Below, one piece after another: positions 59,010 through 64,000 of a stretch of 64,000 nt of DNA; the first letter of the stretch is position 1, and every line of letters starts with the position of its first letter. The notes beneath the pieces are model-generated. The model saw only the letters and a list, made by a program, of their open reading frames with translations, did no database searches and was not told where the DNA came from. Source of the stretch: Flavobacterium rakeshii (GTDB lineage Bacteria > Bacteroidota > Bacteroidia > Flavobacteriales > Flavobacteriaceae). The position numbers and the translations under genes are program-made. The stretch is from NCBI RefSeq assembly GCF_009741375.1, contig NZ_WOWP01000013.1, positions 248,001 to 312,000 on the forward strand, written 5' to 3'.

Positions 59010-59651
59010 ATGGACGTATTAGATAAATTAAAAAACGACTGGAATAAAAACGGAGACCGTTATCCGAAGATTTCTGAAAATGAAATCTACGCCATGCTGC
59101 ATAAAAGGTCTTCTTCCATAGTAAAATGGATATTGCTTATCAGTATCATAGAGTTTGCGTTTTTCCTAACGCTTACATTTATGCTAAATGATACACCAAG
59201 TGCAAAATCAATGGTGGAATACATAGGTACATCATTAAACATGGTTTTTAGTGTTATAGACATGGGTATAAACCTTGTTTTTATGTATATGTTTTATGTT
59301 AACTACAAAAAAATAACGAATATAGACACGGTAAAAAACCTGATGTCTAATATTTTAAAAACAAGAAAAATTGTATCACGATATATTTTTATTAAATTGG
59401 CATATACATTAGTAATGTCAATTGTTGTACTATTAATAATGTATTATAACGACCCTAAATGGCTGGCTGCTTTCCATAACCTTGAAGAGCATGGTAAAAG
59501 CGTACAGGCAACACTGCTTTATTTTATAGGGGGTATTATTGGCATTTCACTTATAGTTACGCTATTTTGGCTGTTCTATAAACTTATATATGGTATACTG
59601 CTTAAACGACTTAATAAAAATTATCAGGAACTTAAAAAGATAGAGATTTAA
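59010..59651 (+). CDS. Hypothetical membrane protein, candidate anti-sigma factor
   Basis: 213 residues. A cytoplasmic N-terminus (LDKLKNDWNKNGDRYPKISENEIYAML) is followed by membrane segments at about 38-58 (SIVKWILLISIIEFAFFLTL), 80-100, 130-148 and 180-200. No zinc-binding HxxxCxxC motif is visible, so it is not a classical ZAS anti-sigma protein. The position directly after the ECF sigma gene makes an inhibitory role likely. Family not recognised. Confidence 0.7.
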   Translation: MDVLDKLKNDWNKNGDRYPKISENEIYAMLHKRSSSIVKWILLISIIEFAFFLTLTFMLNDTPSAKSMVEYIGTSLNMVFSVIDMGINLVFMYMFYVNYKKITNIDTVKNLMSNILKTRKIVSRYIFIKLAYTLVMSIVVLLIMYYNDPKWLAAFHNLEEHGKSVQATLLYFIGGIIGISLIVTLFWLFYKLIYGILLKRLNKNYQELKKIEI

Positions 59652-59658
59652 CCATACA

Positions 59659-60513
59659 ATGAAGAAGTTTTTATTTGCTATTATTGCCTTATTTACCATT
59701 GGAGCCAGTGCCCAAAAACTGGACAAATCATTACTTTGGAAAATAACCGGCAATGGCATTAAACAACCTTCTTACCTGTTTGGCACCATGCATATTACCT
59801 GTGATGCCACACTAAACGAAAATGTACTTACCGCTCTGGATAGTACCCGCCAGCTTTATCTTGAAATGGATATGGATAATCCTGCTCTAAAATCAGAAAT
59901 GATGAAGGGGATGATGATGAAAGACGGCAAAAAAATAAGCAGCATGGTAAAGGAAGAAGATTTTGCCGTGCTGGACACCTTCTTTAAAAAAGAATTAGGC
60001 GTTTCTGTTAAGCTAATGGATAACCTAAAGCCTGCCCTTATAAGTATGTCCCTTATCGCTAAAATGATTGACTGCCCTATGCAGTCTTTTGAAGATGAGC
60101 TTATAAAAATTACCCATGAGCAAAAAGAGGAAGTTTACGGGCTGGAAACCATAGAAGAACAAATGGCTGTTTTTGACCAGGTACCTTATGAGGTTCAGGT
60201 GGAAGAACTGGTAAAAACTGCTAAAGACAACATGGAGCATGATAAGGCCGAATTCAAAAAGGTTATGGAAGTATATAATTCCAAAGACCTTAATGAGATT
60301 ATGAAGACCATGAACGAATCTGAAAATAAGATATATGGCGATAATAATGATATCTTATTAACCAACCGCAACAAAAACTGGATCCCTAAAATAGAAGAAA
60401 TTGCTAAAACAACTCCTACCTTTTTTGCTGTTGGTGCTGCACACCTTGGCGGAAAAGAAGGTGTTATTATGCTTTTACGTAAAAAAGGCTATACTGTAGA
60501 GGCTGTTAAATAG
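59659..60513 (+). CDS. TraB/GumN family protein
   Basis: 284 residues; signal peptide cleaved about ASA-Q. TraB/GumN features: LLWKITGNGIKQPSYLFGTMHITCDAT at the start (GTMH motif), LYLEMDMDN, the long helical middle, VYGLETIEEQMAVFDQVPYE (Glu), and FFAVGAAHLGGKEGVI near the end. These residues are proposed to form a metal-peptidase-like active site (Tiki/TraB clan). It starts 8 bases after the membrane protein gene, so it belongs to the sigma-factor run. A terminator-like hairpin lies in the following gap. Confidence 0.88.
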   Translation: MKKFLFAIIALFTIGASAQKLDKSLLWKITGNGIKQPSYLFGTMHITCDATLNENVLTALDSTRQLYLEMDMDNPALKSEMMKGMMMKDGKKISSMVKEEDFAVLDTFFKKELGVSVKLMDNLKPALISMSLIAKMIDCPMQSFEDELIKITHEQKEEVYGLETIEEQMAVFDQVPYEVQVEELVKTAKDNMEHDKAEFKKVMEVYNSKDLNEIMKTMNESENKIYGDNNDILLTNRNKNWIPKIEEIAKTTPTFFAVGAAHLGGKEGVIMLLRKKGYTVEAVK

Positions 60514-60552
60514 TTTGTACTTAAAATTACTTCTTAAAGGTTTTCAGTAACA

Positions 60553-60600
60553 TAACAGCTATGAAAAAGCTGTAATGGCATTTTTTTTGATATCAATGCC
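60553..60600 (+). terminator. Probable terminator after the TraB gene
   Basis: ACAGCT pairs with AGCTGT around a short loop, and an overlapping TGGCATT ... AATGCCA inverted repeat flanks a run of eight T residues. The structure is irregular, so the call is modest. Confidence 0.45.
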
Positions 60601-60699
60601 AAAATTGCTCAAATAAACCAAACCAAATTTCGTAACCTTATTGTTTAGGGATTGCCCTTCCTGTCAATTAATTTGCGATACCCAAAAAACCAACAACCT

Positions 60700-62811
60700 A
60701 TGAAACCAATTTTAACCTCAATCCTTTTAACTTTCTCGGTATTTCTCTATGCTCAGGATAAAAACACCGCTAACGATTCCATAAAAAAAATGGAAACCGA
60801 GCTTGACGAAATGGTATTGGAAAAGAAGAAAAAAGCAGTTGAACGACAGGCCGATCGTGTAATATTTGATTTTTCCGAACAATCACACCTAAACTCTGGG
60901 ATGTTGCTTGACGGACTTAAAAAATTACCGGGACTTATCGTTTCAGACGTTGCCGGAATGATGTACCAAGGCAAAGGGCTACAGGTATACATGGACGGTC
61001 GTCCGCTTAATATTTACAGTCAGGATCTAACCGCTTACCTTGAAGGGATACCGGGAAATACTATTGAAAAAGTAGAGATCATTACGCATCCGGGAGCCGA
61101 GTTCCCTGCCACATCGGGCGGTGCAATTATCAATATTGTATCTTCAAAAAAATCTCAAAAATACCTTAGTGCTACATACTCTAACGGATATAGCTATACT
61201 AACTATGATAATGCACGACACCGGTTTAACAACAGCCTTACGCTAAACTCTGGCAACAAACTATTTAACTGGCAAATAAACGCTGGTCAAAGCTATACTG
61301 AAAGCTATCAGTCAAGCGAGTTTTTTAGTCCTGATTATTTAATTTCCCGAAATTTAACCGACAGAACTAATCGTTACTATTACCTTAAAACAGGCTTAAA
61401 GTTTGATTTTAAAATGGACAGGCTTCTTGTTAACTACGATATAACTACTAATAATACGTCATCATATATCAATGCAGCAGGTAATGGTTTTATATCGGAC
61501 GATAAAGGGAAAACCAAAAACTTTTATAACGATGTAATGCTTACCTATCAAAAGCGTTTTGAAGACCCTTTTAAAAAGCTTGATTTCCGTGTAAACTACA
61601 ATAACAATAACGGTAACTTTGATCAGGATTCCAGATTAAACGATAACATTGTTTTGAATAACGATAGTGATCAGGACTTCTATCAGTTTAAAACCGATTA
61701 CTCCCAACAGTTGGAGTTTTTAGATAAAACAAAAATAAGTGCAGGTGCCCTTGCCGACAGATTGGATTTTGAGGCTAAAAGTTTTGGCAATACAAATCTT
61801 GACTATTCGCGTACCACATTAGGTTTTTATGCCGAAGGTCATGCCAACTATAAAAACTTTGAGTTCATTGTAGGGAGCAGGCTGGAATCTTACGATATTC
61901 ATGGTAATGCCGGCAGCGATGACCTGATACCGTTTAAACAAACCCGATTTTTCCCAAATGCACTTGTACAGTACAATGTAATGCCACAAATATATGTTAA
62001 TGCCAGTTACAACAAAAAAATAAGGCTACCTAATACATCGGCGTTAAATCCTAACAATACAAGCTACCAAAACCCTAATCTTGGTTCGTTTGGTAACCCG
62101 TTCTTACAGCCTACTATTTACAATAACTACGAGCTGGAGCTTAACGCTTTTGAGTACTTTTTTATAAACTACTCTATAACCGATGCCAATAACCAAATTA
62201 TAAGTAGGGTAGTTACTACTGATAATGGTGCTGCCATTACAAATGAAAACGTAAATAACGCCACCATATATAACTTTAACTTTGGTATCCCTATACCCTA
62301 TATGCTTTTTACAAAAGGTTTAAAGAAAACACTGGAGTTTGATTTTAACCCCGATGAGATTAATTTCCTTTTCATATATGTAGGAAATCAGAAAAACATA
62401 ATACCGGGGCTTGATACCAAAAGTGTTTGGAACATTAACCTTACGTCACAAATTATACTACCTGCTAAGGTTAAATTTACGGCCTCTTACGGAACAACAA
62501 ACACAGGTGGTTACTATAACTATTATGTTGTTGACAAACCTCTTAATCAAAGAGTAGATTTAACTTTCTCTAAAAAGTTCCTGTCAGACAATCTTTCGGT
62601 TTCGCTGTATGTAAACGATTTATTTAATACCGTTCACCAAAACCTTAGTATTGCTCAAACCGACCTGATATACAACAGTCGTTATGACTCACGAAGGGTA
62701 GGTTTTTCGCTTAGCTACAAAATACCAAGTAAAAACAAACAGGCTAAGGAAGAAGGTAACATTTTAAATAGTGTCCCTACTAACGAAGAACAAAACACAA
62801 TAGGTAACTAA
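60700..62811 (+). CDS. TonB-dependent outer-membrane beta-barrel protein
   Basis: 703 residues from the ATG at 60700, which gives a good signal peptide (PILTSILLTFSVFLYA-Q). No N-terminal CarboxypepD_reg domain is present. A short acidic stretch leads to the plug: LLDGLKKLPGLIVSDVAGM, KGLQVYMDGRPLN and NTIEKVEIITHPGAEF. The C-terminal barrel (about 170-690) ends with SLSYKIPSKN. It resembles the outer-membrane-receptor/OMP_b-brl_3 type of Bacteroidetes. Ligand unknown. No SusD partner is adjacent. A strong terminator follows. Confidence 0.9.
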   Translation: MKPILTSILLTFSVFLYAQDKNTANDSIKKMETELDEMVLEKKKKAVERQADRVIFDFSEQSHLNSGMLLDGLKKLPGLIVSDVAGMMYQGKGLQVYMDGRPLNIYSQDLTAYLEGIPGNTIEKVEIITHPGAEFPATSGGAIINIVSSKKSQKYLSATYSNGYSYTNYDNARHRFNNSLTLNSGNKLFNWQINAGQSYTESYQSSEFFSPDYLISRNLTDRTNRYYYLKTGLKFDFKMDRLLVNYDITTNNTSSYINAAGNGFISDDKGKTKNFYNDVMLTYQKRFEDPFKKLDFRVNYNNNNGNFDQDSRLNDNIVLNNDSDQDFYQFKTDYSQQLEFLDKTKISAGALADRLDFEAKSFGNTNLDYSRTTLGFYAEGHANYKNFEFIVGSRLESYDIHGNAGSDDLIPFKQTRFFPNALVQYNVMPQIYVNASYNKKIRLPNTSALNPNNTSYQNPNLGSFGNPFLQPTIYNNYELELNAFEYFFINYSITDANNQIISRVVTTDNGAAITNENVNNATIYNFNFGIPIPYMLFTKGLKKTLEFDFNPDEINFLFIYVGNQKNIIPGLDTKSVWNINLTSQIILPAKVKFTASYGTTNTGGYYNYYVVDKPLNQRVDLTFSKKFLSDNLSVSLYVNDLFNTVHQNLSIAQTDLIYNSRYDSRRVGFSLSYKIPSKNKQAKEEGNILNSVPTNEEQNTIGN

Positions 62812-62842
62812 CCAAAAAAGAGGCTAAATAGCCTCTTTTTTG
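62812..62842. terminator. Bidirectional terminator, perfect palindrome
   Basis: CCAAAAAAGAGGCTA pairs with TAGCCTCTTTTTTGG, between the convergent barrel-protein and PlsC genes. Confidence 0.92.
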
Positions 62843-62860
62843 GTTTATGTAAGTAAGTGG

Positions 62861-63664
62861 TTAATAATCCCACTGTCGTTTTTTATTCAGTTCTTCCTGT
62901 GCTTCCAGTTCTTCGGCAGGTATTACCTTAAGGAAAGACGGATGCTGCTCTATGGCAAATTCAATTTTCTCTACAATTTCATCTATTGTTTCGTTTTCAT
63001 AATCAATATCAAGCGGCTCTTTAATGATGAACGACTGTAGTATACCTTTCTTCTTCATTCTAAGCCCCTTTTTATCAAACGAACGTCTAAACCCGTCAAT
63101 AACAATAGGTACTACAATAGGCTTGTGTTGTTTTATAATGTGAGCCGTACCCTTACGAATAGGTTTAAACGGTTTTGTAGTTCCCTGCGGGAAGGTAATA
63201 ACCCAACCATCATCTAAGGCTATTTTGATATTCTCTGTATCGTTTGGATTAACATCACGTTTAATCTCCTCCCCTTTTGCTCTCCAGGTACGCTCTACCG
63301 TAATAGCACCGGCATAGGCAAGTATTCTTGGTAACAGGCCTGATTTCATGGTCTCCTTAGCCGCAACATAATAAATATTAAGCTTAGGATGCCACAGGTA
63401 TCCTACGTTCTTAATGCTATCCACCCTACCCTTAAGGCTGGCATTAAACACATGGAACATAGCTACCACATCGGCAAAATAAGTTTGGTGATTAGATATA
63501 AAAAGAACATTGGTTTCCGGTAATGCTTTTATAATTTCCGATCCTTCTATCTGCAGCTCATTAAACCCCCTATAGCGTTTGTGTGTCATTACGCCAAAGA
63601 GCCTTATAAGCCATCTTTTTAAAAATAATATATGTCCAAACGGATTTGTTTTAAATAAACCCAT
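62861..63664 (-). CDS. 1-acyl-sn-glycerol-3-phosphate acyltransferase-like protein (PlsC family)
   Basis: 267 residues. Acyltransferase motif I is LFISNHQTYFADV (NHx4-5D). Motif III is FPQGTTKPFKP, with Gln in place of the usual Glu of FPEGT, followed by GTAHIIKQHKPIVVPIVIDGF. The N-terminus (GLFKTNPFGHILFLKRWLIRLFG) is amphipathic and may bind the membrane. It most likely adds the second acyl chain in phospholipid or aminolipid synthesis. The NUDIX gene is upstream on the same strand, 46 bases away. Confidence 0.88.
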   Translation of the reverse strand: MGLFKTNPFGHILFLKRWLIRLFGVMTHKRYRGFNELQIEGSEIIKALPETNVLFISNHQTYFADVVAMFHVFNASLKGRVDSIKNVGYLWHPKLNIYYVAAKETMKSGLLPRILAYAGAITVERTWRAKGEEIKRDVNPNDTENIKIALDDGWVITFPQGTTKPFKPIRKGTAHIIKQHKPIVVPIVIDGFRRSFDKKGLRMKKKGILQSFIIKEPLDIDYENETIDEIVEKIEFAIEQHPSFLKVIPAEELEAQEELNKKRQWDY

Positions 63665-63710
63665 AGTTTTTTTCTAAAGTACAAGCTACAAAATTACAAA
63701 ATCGTCAGCA

Positions 63711-64000
63711 TTATAGTACTCTTTTTATGGTTTCTTTCAATTCGCTTAATATCATGGCAGTAGCTCCCCAAACGATATAGTCTTCAAACTTAAACGCAGG
63801 AACCATTATTTTTTTGGAATAAGATGTTTCCATTTCGGTTGTAATTACTATCGAATCGTCCAGAAAAACACTCAGCGGCAGTTCTATAAGCGCGGTAACT
63901 TCATCGGGGTTAGGGATAAAGTGTGGTGTTTCTTCCGTAAGGCCTAAAAAAGGTTGTACCAAAAAATTACTGGGTGGTATATAAATCTCGGTAAACGGCA
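63711..64000 (-). CDS. CoA-pyrophosphatase-type NUDIX hydrolase, N-terminus beyond the window
   Basis: The last 96 or so residues of a NUDIX (UPF0035/YeaB-like) enzyme: FTEIYIPPSNFLVQPFLGL, then NPDEVTALIELPLSVFLDD and the C-terminal EDYIVWGATAMILSEL, which is typical of the CoA pyrophosphatase group. The NUDIX box itself lies beyond base 64000, so catalytic residues cannot be checked. The frame runs open through the right edge. Confidence 0.85.
   Translation of the reverse strand, partial: PFTEIYIPPSNFLVQPFLGLTEETPHFIPNPDEVTALIELPLSVFLDDSIVITTEMETSYSKKIMVPAFKFEDYIVWGATAMILSELKETIKRVL

Overview
The window looks like chromosomal DNA from a member of the Flavobacteriaceae (Bacteroidetes), close to Flavobacterium. 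The DNA is AT-rich and start codons mostly lack Shine-Dalgarno sequences. Many genes are preceded by the Bacteroidetes -7 promoter element TAnnTTTG. The gene set is typical of the group: the gliding lipoprotein GldI, a protein with a type IX secretion (T9SS) sorting domain, type III glutamine synthetase, the fused mutase IcmF, a TPR sensor kinase, DUF4197, DUF4919, DUF1543 and DUF3810 proteins, and many short lipoproteins. No tRNA, rRNA, CRISPR array, transposase or phage gene was seen. The genes guaA (left edge) and a CoA-pyrophosphatase-type NUDIX gene (right edge) are cut by the window.

Layout. 1-6.2 kb: guaA, a frameshifted GRDP-like membrane gene, a DUF4919 protein, an SRPBCC protein, then a co-directional run of an NrnA-type phosphoesterase, gldI and a cyclophilin-FKBP fusion. 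6.3-9.9 kb: one giant secreted beta-helix protein built from 441-bp repeats. 10-18.4 kb (minus strand): a DUF2071 protein, purM, a 1.3-kb tandem array of GTCATT-type elements, three OmpA paralogues and glnN. 18.7-24.6 kb: a YtxH-like protein, a glycosyltransferase fusion, a lipoprotein, a DUF1543 protein and a TPR histidine kinase with degenerate catalytic boxes. 24.9-30.7 kb (minus): five tandem paralogous lipoproteins with YD/RHS-like repeats, interrupted by two unrelated small genes. 30.8-38.8 kb: icmF, a VOC protein, a RarD-type transporter, a DUF4197 pair, a thioredoxin-fold protein and a membrane protein. 38.8-41.3 kb: a second repeat array, a BtuF-like metal-receptor protein and pyrF. 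41.4-48.5 kb: a response regulator, three small exported proteins (one has lost its ATG), prfA, three lipocalin-like lipoproteins, a Fur-family regulator divergent from a thioredoxin-reductase-like flavoprotein, and a DUF6265 lipoprotein. 48.7-64 kb: a pentapeptide protein, an overlapping pair of large exported proteins, pepD, YeiH with a LysR regulator, a ferredoxin-like protein, a DUF3810/ECF-sigma/membrane-protein/TraB run, a TonB-dependent outer-membrane protein, a PlsC acyltransferase and the NUDIX gene.

How the genes fit together. Most are independent housekeeping or envelope genes separated by strong, often bidirectional terminators. Likely functional units are NrnA-GldI-PPIase, pyrF with the BtuF-like gene, the Fur/flavoprotein divergon, YeiH with LysR, and the DUF3810-sigma-membrane-TraB run.

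The most unusual features are not classical genes. They are a family of GTCATT inverted-repeat elements, either in tandem arrays or as single copies (one copy sits inside a terminator hairpin); a leader sequence (AACCTTACCTAATG) shared by unrelated genes; several recent tandem duplications; and two genes with visible inactivating or near-inactivating changes (a frameshift near 1482 and an ATA start at 42631).
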